Below, piece after piece: positions 23,301-34,643 of a stretch of 64,000 bases of DNA; the stretch's first letter is position 1; every line of letters starts with the position of its first letter. This stretch comes from Hygrophila difformis. Lineage: Eukaryota; Streptophyta; Magnoliopsida; Lamiales; Acanthaceae. A program made the position numbers and the translations under genes. The notes under the pieces are model-generated. The model saw only the letters and a list, made by a program, of their open reading frames with translations, had not been told where the DNA came from and did not search any database. The stretch spans positions 39,750,148-39,814,147 of the forward strand of contig JAOANR010000008.1 in NCBI GenBank assembly GCA_030278955.1. The letters run 5' to 3'.

Positions 23301-23748
23301 ACAAGAGTTGGAATTCCAAGTGGGAGACAAGGTTATGCTAAAGGTGTCACCCATGAGGGGGGTGATGCGATTCGGCAAACGAGGGAAGTTGAGTCCTCGT
23401 TACATTGGTCCATACGAGATTTTAGACCGTGTAGGTACCTTGGCCTACCGATTGGCTCTTCCACCGGAATTATCACGGGTGCACAACGTGTTTCATGTTT
23501 CTCAGCTGAAGAAATATGTGCACGATCCAACTCACGTCTTGCAAACTGATGTGATTGAGCTGGATGATGACCTGACGTATGAGGAGTATCCGATCGAGAT
23601 ACTGGACGTCAAAGAAAGAGTCACAAGAAACAAGACCGTGAGAATGGTAAAGGTACTATGGTCTAATCATGGTACCGAAGAAGCGACGTGGGAGTTGGAA
23701 TCGGATATGAAGCAGAAGTATCCCAACCTTTTTCAACACGAATCGTGA
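20311..23748 (+). CDS. Element B pol: protease-RT-RNase H-integrase-chromodomain
   Basis: 1145 residues. Approximate positions: aspartic protease LFDSGASCS (D35); RT with [12 protein letters not shown] (Asp 301) and FIDD (365-367); RNase [10 protein letters not shown] (509); integrase zinc-binding HPGG... CITCQK (from 734); integrase core SMDF (796), ISDRDSRF (856), TDGQTERT (893); chromodomain [10 protein letters not shown]... ATWELESD (about 1089-1140). The frame starts at a GTG after the gag stop, so pol originally continued from gag. RT reads YIRPWGAP where element A has [11 protein letters not shown], a 9-base in-frame deletion next to a conserved RT motif. All catalytic residues listed are present. 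It ends at TGA 23746-23748, next to a hairpin. Confidence 0.93.
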   Translation: MGRLNVINQADLAAQGEVIPGTFTALSVPVKVLFDSGASCSLISTRIISALDLPVPTNINLGIQLPSGKVISCLKRYDGTPIVIKNLEFFANLIEFDLGDFDVILGMDFLTQYKAVIECQKQKISLAKSRGRKVVYYMQPRKKNAKVVNALRFYNLIRKGYHLYACYVHNLNDEGNKIDEIPVVKEYPDVFPEDIPGMPPEREIEFTIDLVPGTEPVSKAPYRMAPAEMKELKEQLEELLSKGYIRPWGAPVLFVKKKDGGLRLCIDYRGLNQVTIKNKYPLPRIEDLFDQLRGASVFSKIDLRSGYHQLRIAEKDIPKTAFRTRYGHYEFTVMSFGLTNAPAVFMNLMNSVFRELLDSCVVVFIDDILVYSRDDEEHTKHLHQVLRTLRRNQLYAKLSKCEFWMKEVAFLGHIVSAKGVSVDPTKISAVIDWPAPTSQTEVRSFLGLAGYYRRFVKDFSKIARPMTQLLKKGLKFEWTTECEKSFHELKKRLTTAPVLILPSETEDFEVYSDASKEGLGCVLMQNQRVISYASRQLKPHEENYPTHDLELAAVVFALKIWRHYLYGRTCRMFTDHKSLKYIFTQKELNMRQRRWLELIKDYDLDIAYHEGKANVVADALSRKAKHTTNTLILPSGLYMDLARLETELVHYGTVVERVNAVTIESTVFDEILAAQPDDENLKRIKEKMDEGKAVGFTVHDDGSIRFKGRWCVPHKCEELKQKLMEEGHRTPYSVHPGGDKLYKDLKKIYWWPRMKKDVADFVAKCITCQKVKAVRQKPLGLVKPLEVPSWKWDSISMDFVSGLPRSPRGMNKIWVIVDRLTKTAIFIPMKDNWSMDQLAKAYIDNVVRRHGVPHDIISDRDSRFVSNFWTKLQEALGIQIKMSTAFHPMTDGQTERTIQTLEDMLRACVLEFKGSWENHLPLIKFSYNNSYHASIGMAPFEALYGRKCRSPLCWTKDENSVVVGPQLIEDMSKQIQIVQQKMKAAQDRQKSYADTRRQELEFQVGDKVMLKVSPMRGVMRFGKRGKLSPRYIGPYEILDRVGTLAYRLALPPELSRVHNVFHVSQLKKYVHDPTHVLQTDVIELDDDLTYEEYPIEILDVKERVTRNKTVRMVKVLWSNHGTEEATWELESDMKQKYPNLFQHES

Positions 23749-23749
23749 G

Positions 23750-23789
23750 CAGTTATGGGGACATAACTGTAGTTCTAAGGGGGGGAGGA
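23750..23789 (+). other. Internal hairpin plus purine tract, element B
   Basis: Hairpin CAGTTATG-GGGA-CATAACTG (23750-23769), then AAGGGGGGGAGGA (23777-23789) followed by TGTGATACCCC. This looks like a purine tract against an LTR start, but the real LTR begins 153 bp later. Element A has the same module at 8502-8543. Confidence 0.65.
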
Positions 23790-23902
23790 TGTGATACCCC
23801 GCAGAGAGTCGTCGCACGCCGAGGTAAGAATTTAATTTTCAAACCTCAAATATTTTATGTGTGCGAATCATTACATGTATTACTATCAGTCCGAGTGCGA
23901 CC

Positions 23903-23941
23903 CAACTTCGAGGACGAAGTTGATTTCTAAGGAGGGTAGAC
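23903..23941 (+). promoter_or_regulatory. Functional hairpin and polypurine tract, element B
   Basis: Hairpin CAACTTCG-AGGA-CGAAGTTG (23903-23922), then AAGGAGGGTAGAC (23929-23941) abutting the 3' LTR. The hairpin and the tract match elements A and C. Confidence 0.8.
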
Positions 23942-26452
23942 TGTAATACCCGAGAAATCGACATCAGGTTTTAAAATCCGAAAGTTAAGAAATTTGGATT
24001 TATTTATCGAAATAATTCCGAGAGAACGGAATTAAATATTTCGGATAATCGCGACTCGGGATAGAGGTATCGAATTATCCCAAATATCTCGGATAATTCA
24101 TATTATGATTTTTAAAACATTAAAATCATAATATTTATTAAAAAAAAAAAAAATCGCGCAGTGGCCGCGCGGAGCGCGCCACCAGCGCGCCACCAGCAGC
24201 AGCTGCGACTGACGAGCGTTACACTCGTTTTTGGCATTGATTTCGACGTGGGATGATCCCAAACGGTTGGTATTCAGTCCCCAGACATGTTGGGACGTTT
24301 TACGAAGGTTGGTAATGAAGTTTAAGTGCTCAAAGCCTCACACTTGGGATCAAGAATGAATAATGTTTATCCATTGAGCTCATTTTTTTGAATCAAGGGT
24401 GAAGAGGGACTGTTGGGGGGTTTAGGAACGGTTTCAACTGACCATTACTGCTCCAATCAATCATACAATTACCCATGGCCATCATGGGGAGCCTAATCAA
24501 TCCTCTATTTAACCACACACAGCCCCAAACTCTCTCCCATTTGCATCATTCCAATTTCTGCAGCAGTTTGAGTGAGGCGAGTTGTGTGCGTTTTCTCTCC
24601 ATAATCCAGGGAGGGTGAGGGCGAGTTGAGGCTTCCAAATCCTTCATCTAGTGGTTGGTAAGGTTCTATACCTTTTTCTCTGGCCTGGAGTCGGAATTCT
24701 AGCCTTCTAACGTAGGATTTTGGACATTCGATGCAAATAGGTTCAATCGGAGGGAAGTTGGTTTTGAGGGCTGTGTTGGACGGTTCCAGGGAAAGCGAAG
24801 TAGAGATTTTTGATCCTAAACTCATCTCAAGTAAGTTAGTATTGTGCACGTCGATTTTTAGGAGTTTTGGTTGAGTATAACTCGAGATATAGGTTTATCT
24901 TTTCATTTGACAAAATCTGTCAAATAGGGTTTTTCTATGACCAATTTTATTGTTCTGTGAATTCGACCATGATCCGTACATTTTTAGGAGAACCTTCCAA
25001 AATGAAACTTGTTCCTAATGTCCTAAAGATGCTCTCTGTAAATTTTTATAATTTTTGGACAAGTTTTGGTCACCCAAATTCGATCTGGTATTTTCTGCGT
25101 ATGTGTGAACAGTTTTGATGAATGTATGTAGTCAGTTTTGTTGTTCGAATCACTCTCGCCTATGGTCGTTTTTAGTGCTTGATGTCTTCATGAAATTTGT
25201 TCCATTATGTGTCTAGATTATCCCTGCAAAATTTCATGATTTTTGGAGCACATATGAAATTGTTATGAATTTTTGAACTCACTGTGGTCGGATTTACTGA
25301 AGCATGAGGAATGGTAATTCAATAGCTTTCTGAAATGGGATAAAATGACCAGTTTAGAGTCCGAATTTTGAGATGGCTATTTCTATGAAAAATGCTTATT
25401 TTGATGATTCCTAGCCACTGTAATTTTTCCAGAATTTTTAAAAATAATTTGTTGCATTTTTAAATGCAATTTCGAAAACTGCCACAGTGTTACTTTTAAT
25501 CGGTAAAGGCTATTTGGTATATTCGATGAACTATGAGTCGAGTGTTACTCATTTTTGAAGAATATGGATTCTGGAAATGTGGTGTTATTATGAAATGATA
25601 AAATGTGGTTTTTAAACTTTGGAAGTTTTGATCGAGTGGGATGCCCAATGTGGTGAAAATTATGTCGCCCCCTCTTTTGTAGCCAAAACGGCATTGATTA
25701 TTGTGATGTATGAGTCTATACTCCTAGATGTATCCGTATGGGTTATCTAGGGCTCCGGAGTGTGTCTGTATAGGGTCCGCTGCATGCACTTACCTCGTGG
25801 GTACGAGTCCCAGAGGTTGATCCCAAGGGTTCGTCCCTAGGATATGTTTGAGTCCTTGTGGGTATAAAGTCCCAAAGGTTGGTCCTGTGGGTTCGTCCCT
25901 AGGATATGCTAATGGGGTGTCCTCGATCATAACTAACATTGGTAAAATGTTCGTGGCATATGTGTAAGAATTTTAAATTAATTTATTTACTCGTCTTTTA
26001 AATAAATATATTATTTTGTATATTCTCCTAAAAACTTTTAAAATTCGTTGTGCTATATATTAACTTACGCAGTACCTTTGTACTGATAAATTGTTGTTTT
26101 ATTTTCCTTTCAGATTTCGCAGAGTAAGCATCGCATGGAGGGATGGGATTTCCATTTTTAAAAGAAGACTTGTCGCATTTTATTTATTTTAATTTATGCA
26201 TTGGACTTAGACTCTGGTTTTGGCCGCATGTTTTGGCCCTGTTTATTTTTGCTTCCGCACTGCTTATCATTATTATGTGTGTTATACTCTGATTAAACTT
26301 CGGGCTTATTTGAATGGTTTTTAAATATTTTTAAGTCAATGATGCAACTTAAGCCTTAGCATCCTTTTAAATAAGCTCGATTTAATCGGGTCTTGTTTGG
26401 AAGGGTGTGGCGGTAGCGTCCCGGCCTGGGTGACCAAATCCGGGGTGTTACA
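23942..26452 (+). repeat. 3' LTR of element B
   Basis: 2511 bp, collinear with 15591-18099. By eye about 20 substitutions plus a length change in a poly-A run near 24135-24155. The terminal ACA is followed by ATCTA of the target. Confidence 0.93.
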
Positions 26453-27728
26453 ATCTACAACTTTCATGTTCGGCCAAAGATCTAAAACAGCCTAGATCCT
26501 ATGTCAAAAACGTGATCAAGATCATTCCTACGTTCTGTCCAAGATTTCAAGATCTAGATTCCAACAGCTCGGTTTCGGTGGATTTTCACATATCAAATCA
26601 ACTCCAAAAATTCTCAAAAATTTACAGTAGCTAGATTTAAGTCTTAGGAACGTTTTTCGTGTTTTAAGTTTTTCCGTTTGAGTTCGTTTTAAAGTTCGGA
26701 AAAATTCATCAAATCTGTTGCGCCGATAGAAAGTTTAGATGGACAGATTTACGGTTTCTTGTTAATCTTTTAGTTTTGAATGTTTTAATTCATCCCAAAA
26801 CTATGTAAGAGTTAACTTACAGTGTTTATGAACGTCGGGGATGTCTAATTCGGAGGCGTGGCTTCCAGATCACCGTTTCTCCTCTCCGTTCGTCGGGTTC
26901 TACGATCTAGATTCAATACGGGGTGTAGAAAGAAAAGAATCGAAGTTAGAATCCGTTTTCAGATTGAAACGTGAAGAGATTTATCGGACTAGAGCTTACC
27001 ACAACGTTTGGAGATCCTTGGATTTTCGTCCAAAGCTGCTGCCTCCGTTTGGTGCTTTCCGTCGACTCCGAATTTAGGGTTTCGAACGTATAGAAGGTTG
27101 TAGGGTTTTGTAAACTTGTTTGGGGCTCCCAAGGGGCTTATTTATAGATTTCTCAATCCCTAGGGCGTCCAACATCTGACCTAAAGGTCTTGGGTCGAGA
27201 GATGTTCAACCGAAAGTCGAAAAATCCGCGTTCGGGCGAGAGATTCACGCAACGGGCGAATCTGTCAAGTGGCGCGGTCGTGGCGCGCTAATCCCCCTTC
27301 ATCGCGCGGCCACCGCGCGACTCTCCCTGGACTTCGGTCCGGGCGGGTCGTGCGATCTGTCATGCTTTTCCGCCTCTCTTTCGGGTTTCTATCCCTCTAT
27401 GCTCCCGAATTCCGATTTCCGGGGTATCTTCGGGTTTCTACTTTCTCTCTAAATTTATTCTCAGTCTAATTGGATGTTTTGGACTCGAATCCTCGAGTTC
27501 ATTAGTGTCGGGTTTTGGTGTACCATTTATTTACCTTTAATCCATCCTTTTATTTAATTAAATTCCTTTAATTCCTTTTTAAGTAAAAATCTCATTTCTC
27601 ATTTCCTTATCTTTATTTACTTCTTTTATTTGCTGGATTTATTTATTTATTTATGGTATTTATTTTATCTATTATCTATTTATTTAATTATTGTTTTATT
27701 TTATGATGGAAAATTCTCGGGTATTACA
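26453..27728 (-). repeat. 5' LTR of element A, second part
   Basis: Resumes with the duplicated ATCTA and continues as 7019-8306 of the complete LTR, including the TATA box at 27137-27147. It ends at TATTACA, followed by TAAGG. Confidence 0.92.
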
Positions 27729-27733
27729 TAAGG

Positions 27734-29038
27734 AAAATAGGAAGACAATCATTCCATAATAGTTGAAAAACTGCTAATTTTGCTGAAAATTTAAGTATAA
27801 AAAGTGGATACTTCTTTATTGTATTAACTTATTGTTCTCTACTAATCACACATTTTTGGATTCATTTTCCACAGTTAAATCATTCTTCATATTAAGATAA
27901 ATGATAAATATAATGAAGTATGATAGTTTGAATTCATTCAATAACAACAAATATGATTGGATAATCATTGTGAAAGTGATTCATATACGGACAGTTACAA
28001 TACATAAGTAAATAAATAAATCAAATGCCATTACATATTGTTATTGAATGTTAAGATGACTATATACTAATTTCATACATAATCACCTCCACATAAGTAG
28101 TTTTTATACTACAATATTGATATAATGATGCTATGGAATTAATTTTCTCCTATCATTCTATTTCTATTTGAATTTGATTGTTCATATCTCATTCAGTGTG
28201 ATTGTAGCAATTTCAGGTGATTTTAGCAATTTTATACTACAATATTGATATAATGATACTATGGAATCAATTATCTTCTATCATTCTGTTCCTATTTGAA
28301 TTCTCTCCGTTTATGGTACAAATGATCAAGAATTTTATATTTTGCATATGATTTAAGGATTCTTGAATGGGGTTTAAGTGCTTTAGTTTTCGTTCAATTT
28401 TGTTTTGATTTGTAAGGGAATTCTAGATGCAAATGGCAATGAATTTGATATATTTCTACATTTAGGTTGCTTAATGTGTGAATTTTGTATAGGAAATTAG
28501 AGAGTATATAATGTGTTCGTAAAAATCCCTCCATTCCATTTTTGTTTTATTTCTTTTAGTTTTGTTCTTTTTTTAAAAAAAATTACTGGATCCTTTTGAG
28601 GAAAGAATTAAATTTTGTATATATAATTTTTTATAACAAAAACATGAAAAATCATTTTAAGCTATTCATTCAAATGCAACATACAATCTATATCTGCCCG
28701 CAATGGGTGTAAAAGAGTAATTTATAGTAACATATTAACTAATAAACCTTTGTAATAGCTAATGCTTTCCGATAGTCTTATTGAAGTTTACACTCCAATC
28801 ATCTTTTAATATTTGAGACTATGCATTTTTACTCCTTTAGGCCATGGTTTCTAATTCTATTTGATGGGAACAATTATCTCTTATTGCTTAAGGATTTACT
28901 CTTACACATTATCTTTTGATCTTCTTCCCCGTTGATTAGCTTATAATTTATAAGAGCATATAGTGAATTATAATCCACGTTTTAATACGCATCATCATTC
29001 ATGTCTCATGACATTTTATTATGTTGTGTATCCCGATT
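27734..29038. other. Helitron interior, no gene
   Basis: AT-rich, no coding signal. The part from about 28340 to 28990 is a diverged copy of 40880-41510, sharing GATTCTTGAATG, TTTCTACATTTAGG, TAGGAAATTAG and GATTAGCTTATA in order. This links the Helitron 3' regions at 29749 and 41650 as one family. Confidence 0.55.
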
Positions 29039-29188
29039 CCTCAATGAAACAAGTATGCACGCCTGTCTTTGAATCTTACATTTGGTTTTGAGATTATGGC
29101 TGAGATCTGATATCCTCAATGAAACAAGTATGCACGCCTGTCTTTGAATCTTACATTTGGTTTTGAGATTATGGCTGAGATCTGATAT
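29039..29188 (+). repeat. Perfect 75-bp tandem duplication
   Basis: 29039-29113 is repeated exactly at 29114-29188 (starts CCTCAATGAAACAAG, ends ATCTGATAT). The identity implies a very recent event. Confidence 0.95.
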
Positions 29189-29722
29189 CAGTGATTGCTT
29201 TATTATAATAATGAAGAAATATAGATGCTCAACTCTCTTCGAATCTAATAATTGGTTATAGGGCTAAGATTTAATTATGAATGTTTTCTTTATTGTAAAT
29301 TTTTAATTCATGATGCAACATTCATACTCAACTCTATTAAAATCTTTCATCCAAAAAAACTCTATTAAAATCTAATATTTTCTAGGTCTTCTAAATAATG
29401 GTTTGTATAATATAATTAATTGAATTCATCCCTTCTATTGTCTTATTGAAATTGTGGAGATTCGTACTCATGGTTTAGAATAGCTTGGTTTATATAAGGA
29501 AATTGGTGGATCAAGATATTCCTATAGAAATTGATGTTGATTATGTCGAGTTAATGAACTGATTATTTATTTTGTTGCATGTTTTATGATCAAATTGATA
29601 CAGATTCTTATGGTTTCCTATGTCTATGTTATGAATTTAAAGTAAAGCAAACTTTATGCACAAATAATAATAAGACCACAAATATTTGAGTTTATTTGGG
29701 AAAAAATAAAGAAAAAACACCG

Positions 29723-29749
29723 CCCGCGAAGCGCGGGTCAAAAATCTAG
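29723..29749 (+). mobile_element. Helitron 3' terminus
   Basis: Hairpin CCCGCG-AAG-CGCGGG (29723-29737), eight bases, then CTAG (29746-29749) followed by T. Confidence 0.75.
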
Positions 29750-29750
29750 T

Positions 29751-30628
29751 ATAAATAAATAATGAAATGATTTCAACCATGAGTTTATTATGTCATTAAT
29801 TTTAATTGACTTTTTATTAACATTAAGTTTCATTATAACATTTATTGGTCCTTACAAGTTAAATATGAAAATGTTAAATCATCATTGCTTTAATATAAAA
29901 TATTATCTTTCATTTCTAAAAAAATTTGTATATAGAAATTGGCTAATTATAGCAATAACTTTATTATAATATTAACTTTGGAAAAAATATTGTGAAGATA
30001 CTACGTTTTGAAATGGAATCGTTTAACATATCATTTTAGAATCAATTTATTGTAATTCGTTTTAGTTATAGATATATTGTGATGATTTAACATTAGATCA
30101 AGTTATTTAAATATATTCGTATTTTAGAACCGTTTTATTTATATTGGCAACTAAATCTTTTCATATAAGTATATCCGTAATTTTATTTATATTGGCAACT
30201 AAATCTTTCCATATAAATATATCCGTATTTTGGAAACTAAATATTAAATAAAAAATAAAAACTAAATATTAGAATATGTATTTTTTAAATAAACCATTCT
30301 AAATATGCGGTTTTAAATTTTAAAAAGTGTGTGTTACTTTATTAGATCCAAAATCATAAATATTTAAATCATGTACACTAATAGAGAATGAAATGATCTC
30401 ATAATTAAAGGGTGTAATGTGGGAAACATTATTCCTAATTGGATGGTTAAAAATCATGTCAAAAATGATAATCTACTTTAATTTTGTATATTTACTATGT
30501 ATCGTTTGGTAGGTCTTATAATATTAGATAACTAATTATAAACTTTATTAAAAATCTATTACCATTTAAGTGTTATTTCTATCAAATTAAAAGAGGTTAT
30601 AGATAAATTATTGAATCCAATATATTTT
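29751..30628. other. Intergenic, AT-rich
   Basis: A short direct repeat, ATTTATATTGGCAACTAAAT (about 30136 and 30184), is the only structure noted. No gene seen. Confidence 0.4.
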
Positions 30629-30640
30629 ATGAAGATGGTT

Positions 30641-30804
30641 TTTTTGGATGAACCATTGAAGGCCTGGGAAAGGGGTGGTGGGAGCCCATGCCACACAATT
30701 ACAAAGGGGAATAAAGGGGAGGGATAGGGGGCCGGTGGGAATCGAACCTCCAACCATCCGTTGGAAGTCAGGGGACTTAACCACTTGGGCTAAGTCCTCA
30801 TCCC
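30641..30804 (-). mobile_element. tRNA-derived SINE, minus strand
   Basis: Flanked by the 12-bp duplication ATGAAGATGGTT (30629-30640 and 30805-30816). On the minus strand it starts GAGGACTTAGCCCAAGTGG (box A-like), has box B GGTTCGATTCC (30748-30738) and ends in a T run. It is the same subfamily as 35403-35583. Transcribed by RNA polymerase III and mobilised by LINE enzymes in known families. Confidence 0.85.
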
Positions 30805-30819
30805 ATGAAGATGGTTGAT

Positions 30820-31690
30820 ATTTATGTTAATCATCGCAAATTTATTTTATTATGTATATATCAAATAATTTATTATCATATTGACCACCTTGAATAATTT
30901 GGAAATAGATCCCGGCTGCTCAATTTAAGTGCATATAATTCTTTGGATTAATTAATAATAGAAAAGGATGATGGAAAAATTAATATGTCAAAAATATAGT
31001 ACGGATTAAATCTAATTTAGCAAAAATATGTATTATTAATTATATGGTAATAAAATCATGATGGAGAAATCATGATGGTAATAAAATATGTATGTAATAT
31101 GTATTAATTATTTATTTGTTCAAATGAGATTTGCGGTGATGGGGAAAACAGATGCAGAATTTTTACAATGGGGATGATGGAGGGAAATACAATATTTAGG
31201 GTTTTAATAACTAACATGAATTAGATGTATACATTGGCTAATAACTAACAAGAATTCGATACATATGCCTGAAATGAATCCAGGTCATCCCATTGCACAA
31301 AAAGGAGCAAGGCTATTTCGCACAAAGTATTTTGATTTTGCATAAACTTCCAAGATTATCTCGATATGGATATTGAATAAAGTACCAATGCCATGGAGTT
31401 TATCCTACTTAAATGAATTTCTTAACTTTAATTTTGGCTTTGAACATAGCTTGAAGTTTGGGCTTTAATTTAGAAAATGGAATGGAAGTATGCGACATAG
31501 GCTTAATTTTCACTTGAAAATTAAGGCGTGTAGGTGATGATTTTTTGAATCAATTGTTTTGTTTCTTTAGTTTTATTTTCATGTTTACTGCAGTTATGAA
31601 CTGAATCTTAATCATATATGATTGTCATTTTGCAGAATCCTGTGACAAACAGAAGACTAATCACTACAAGCACATGAAAAGTTTATATCC
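30820..31690. other. Intergenic, AT-rich
   Basis: No gene or repeat recognised. The final part (31625-31635) has a splice-acceptor-like TTTTGCAG ahead of the gene fragment at 31699. Confidence 0.4.
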
Positions 31691-31698
31691 TGACATCA

Positions 31699-31800
31699 AT
31701 GGGGAATGTGGTTGGCTCTATTTCATCTGGATTTGCTCAAGTTATTAACAAAATTCTTGGTCATCCCCTCGAACCCCTATCTGAAAAAAATTGCAAGTAG
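31699..31800 (+). pseudogene. Captured exon of a small plant protein (MGNVVGS...)
   Basis: A 33-residue frame beginning MGNVVGSISSGFAQVI and ending in a stop right where an exon end would be expected. The start resembles the conserved first exon of a small plant membrane protein family (MGNVV..., then ...PL..LS.K.C). I recall that family only loosely and it has no firm name. A 5' untranslated exon with acceptor TTTTGCAG precedes it (about 31634). The second exon with the membrane segment is absent, so it is a fragment, probably carried by the Helitron ending at 33274. Confidence 0.35.
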
Positions 31801-32005
31801 AAATACTCTGCCTATACTTTCATTCTCCTTCAAAATATAAATGCTGCATTTATTAAACATATACATAAAGACCAGAGAATTTTATCCAATGATGATGATA
31901 AGATATTGAACAAATGAAGCATGACTGGACAATGTAACTTTCCTAGCCGTTCCAAATGCTATGTTTGAATGTATTGTAGCCCAAATGGACATTTTTTTTT
32001 TTTAG

Positions 32006-32152
32006 TATCTGAAGGGTAACTATTTCCGTGCTGCGAAACCTTTATTGAGGAAGTTTGTTGTGAAACCTTTGTTGAGGAAGTTTGACAAGGTTTGGTTTTC
32101 TGATATTAGGAATGGTCTTATCGGACTGGCTAATAAATTTAATCGTCATTGA
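32006..32152 (+). pseudogene. Possible captured exon, unidentified
   Basis: Open frame of 48 codons directly after a strong acceptor (T-run then TAG at 32003-32005). It reads LKGNYFRAAKPLLRKF... and ends TGA. It contains a 27-bp tandem duplication (GAAACCTTTATTGAGGAAG-type) that repeats KPLLRKF. I do not recognise the parent gene. Confidence 0.3.
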
Positions 32153-33244
32153 TGTATCAAAATCTTCAAGTGATGTGCTATGATGGATTTGTTAATACGA
32201 ATGTTTGAATCGAAGTTTTGCTCTATGATCCGGATGATTACATATTGTTTGATGAATTTTATTAACCGCTTTATTATTTATCTTTTTCAATGAAGCATTG
32301 TTTGATTCCCTAAATATTAGTTGTTTTAAAATGAATCTTATACTTGATTGTCGCGATGCCAATAAATATACAGGAATTGTAAGTGCATTACATTTATTCT
32401 TAGGTTTTTTTTCAAAAAAAAAGTTATAAATTTTAAGAATTTAAATGGGGTTAAAATTAAAGAAATCATATCGTGCACAATGAATTTGAAAATTGATACT
32501 TATTTCATTTTTCATATAAATAAAAGTAAACTTTATAATTGATATTATTGAATTAGTGGTCCTGTATATGGTATAGCTTTATATTGATTTGTGATCCAGG
32601 CTTACATATTCATTGTGACTGATCTGTTCTAGATAATCCAATTTATAAAACCTATGGGCTATGAAATTGTTTTTTTTATGATCTTACTTGCTGATTTAAA
32701 ATTTAATTGTATTTTGTTTTCAAAAAAAATTAATTGTATTTAAAACATATTTATTCCATAATCTGTATTCGATGGAATTAACAATCGCCAGTTTTAAATA
32801 AGCTATATTTTGTTTTTAACATGCTGGTAATGATAAGGGCAATTTTATTCTTGTGATTAGTGATATAAAATTGTCAAGCAATTCATTACTTTTAGAAATG
32901 CTATAAAGGAATGTAGGACGTTATTAGAATTATTTTTTTCTTTTTTAGAAAAAAATTTGTTTTGTCATATTTATTACTTTTACACATGTATAAATTATTT
33001 TCTTTAGAGGAGCCGGAGCAAAAAAAAACAAATAGGAAAACTTTGATATTCCTTCAACCTTGACAATTAAACGTCAGTTTTACAGTTAAAACTTTCATTC
33101 CTTTAATCTTGATCAATTTCTTATTCATTGCTTTGATCATCAACTATTTTACGTTATACATTTTCTTTCATTCAATCGTGAGAATGATTTATTCTTTTGT
33201 TTAATCTCTAAATAATTTTTTTTGATATTTTAGAAATTTTTCTT
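32153..33244. other. Helitron interior, no gene
   Basis: AT-rich; nothing coding seen. Confidence 0.4.
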
Positions 33245-33274
33245 CCCGCGCATCGCGCGGGTGGGTAATACTAG
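33245..33274 (+). mobile_element. Helitron 3' terminus (second)
   Basis: Hairpin CCCGCGC-ATC-GCGCGGG (33245-33261), then TGGGTAATA and CTAG (33271-33274) followed by T. No convincing TC 5' end was found upstream within about 3.5 kb. Confidence 0.75.
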
Positions 33275-33599
33275 TTTACCTTAAAACTGATTTTTTGAAT
33301 ATAATATCATAAGAAAATCAATATTACCAACTACAACTGAAAAAGAAAATACAGTCAGTATATACAAAAAAAATCAAAATTTATTATGTATATTTGGCAA
33401 ATGAGGCATAACTAACGAACTCCAACTTATAAAAATATGGGAAGTCATTTCTTAAGAGAAAAAAAAATAATTCCAAAAGATATACCTCAATTAAACCAAC
33501 ATTTTAAAATTAGTATTTAAACTATTTTTTAGCAAAAAACATCCAACTTTAAAAAAAAATATATATCCATATTCAAAGTTCAAAATTCAAATTAGTACT

Positions 33600-33937
33600 T
33601 ATATCTTTTTAATAAACTTAGAATGATTTAATCAAGATATTTTTATATTAATATAGATTTATTTTCTAAATATAGATGTAGATTATTTAGAAAGATATTT
33701 TTTAAAAAGATTTAAAATAGATTAAATTTAATTCAAGATTTATTATATAGATGACACATGTCAGCATTTGGTATTTTTGAGAGGATGACGTGGCGTTTGT
33801 TTGTGGTGTTTTACAATAATTTACAGATGTACCCTTGATTTGATATTTTTTAATAAGATTTAAAATAAAAATATTAGATTTAATAAGGGCAATACGGTCT
33901 GCACAGATAAAAAAGTATTCAGTATTTATTATATAGA
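33600..33937 (-). mobile_element. Helitron 5' terminus on the minus strand
   Basis: From 33937 leftwards the minus strand reads TCTATATAATAAATACTGAA, then TGTGCAGACCGTATTGCCCTTATTAAAT. This is nearly the same as the plus-strand end at 3025. It is preceded by A, as Helitrons require. Its 3' part is not identified and may be disrupted by the Helitron ending at 33274. Confidence 0.55.
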
Positions 33938-34575
33938 TAGATGAGTTTTGCTTTGTGTGTATATTAATTAACAACAGCAAGGAGGTTCCGATGAGTCTTA
34001 TTTAGAGCCTTTATTGTCTTTTGTCCGATATTAGTTTAGATAATCCACATTGTTGCACCATTTTGTTTTGCTTGGTCAAATTGACTAGTTTGTAGTAATT
34101 TGTTTCATATGCACTACGAAAGTCTACTTCTGCTTAAAGACCTATCCTCCAATGTGTAGAAAATGTTGTGCCTCTGTGGATTAGATTGCCACAATGATAG
34201 AGTGTTGTTTTAGATAAGTGATACTGATTAACTTTCCTTTCCATCTTCTGTTTATACGGAGGACTTTATGGCTTTAGACCTTTAGTTTTTACGCAAGCAC
34301 TTTTGTATTTATGCTTCATTGTGTTTTTGTTATCTAGATTAGTTGTAATTCCAGGTTGGCCTTGATGCTATAAGTACTCTTGTGCCTGTCTAGTTGCATA
34401 GCGTGCTGGCTGTTGAGTAGATACCAAATTGTGGAACAAATTCTTGTCAATATTGGAATCTAGATGAGTTATATGCATTCAATGAATTTCCAATAGTTAC
34501 ACCATTAAATTTCTTAATGATTGATTTTCTTACTACTGGAAATGCATTTTTGCATGTGTAAGCATGTGTTGCTTA
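33938..34575. other. Intergenic, no gene recognised
   Basis: Less AT-rich than its surroundings and somewhat exon/intron-like in texture, but no ORF or homology is recognisable. Confidence 0.35.
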
Positions 34576-34643
34576 CATGCTCTTTTTGCTTCATGTTCTC
34601 TTCACTTCTATTGTTTTTTTTTTTTTTTTGATGTGTGCTAGGA

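Larger units (their letters stand above)
15591..26452 (+). mobile_element. Element B: Ty3/gypsy Tekay-type chromovirus, plus strand
   Basis: 10,862 bp, inserted in the 5' LTR of element A with duplication ATCTA (15586-15590 and 26453-26457). Order: 5' LTR, tRNA-iMet primer site, small coiled-coil ORF, gag, pol with chromodomain, two hairpin/purine-tract modules, 3' LTR. The LTRs differ at about 20 positions over 2.5 kb by eye, so this is a fairly recent insertion. Its protein set is close to element A but its LTR is largely different. It has a one-base frame break after the gag knuckles and a three-residue loss in RT. Confidence 0.95.
5685..27728 (-). mobile_element. Element A: Ty3/gypsy Tekay-type chromovirus, minus strand
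   Basis: It is bounded by TGTAACACC...TATTACA LTRs and a 5-bp duplication TAAGG (5680-5684 and 27729-27733). Order on the minus strand: 5' LTR (27728 to 14250, split by element B), tRNA-iMet-type primer site, repeat-rich leader, small coiled-coil ORF, gag-protease, pol with chromodomain, purine tract, 3' LTR (8306-5685). RT/integrase motifs and the chromodomain place it with plant chromoviruses, probably the Tekay/Del lineage. It is inactive because of an in-frame stop at 11470-11472 and an altered RT catalytic residue. Confidence 0.93.
3025..29749 (+). mobile_element. Probable Helitron interrupted by nested retrotransposons
   Basis: The 5' end TCTATATAATAAATCCTGAA at 3025 follows an A. A strand-reversed relative of this end lies at 33937. 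The nearest plus-strand 3' end downstream, past the retroelement insertion, is the hairpin CCCGCG-AAG-CGCGGG (29723-29737) followed by CTAG at 29746-29749 and then T. These are Helitron hallmarks: 5' TC, a GC-rich hairpin near a CTRR 3' end, and insertion between A and T with no duplication. With element A and its duplicated target removed, the length would be about 4.7 kb. No Rep/helicase ORF is seen, so it is non-autonomous. The pairing of these two ends is inferred; another Helitron-like 5' segment near 4730 could be the true partner. Confidence 0.45.

Noticed and set aside
30738..30792. tRNA gene
   Set aside because: Box A and box B are present but there is no cloverleaf, and target duplications mark it as a SINE.
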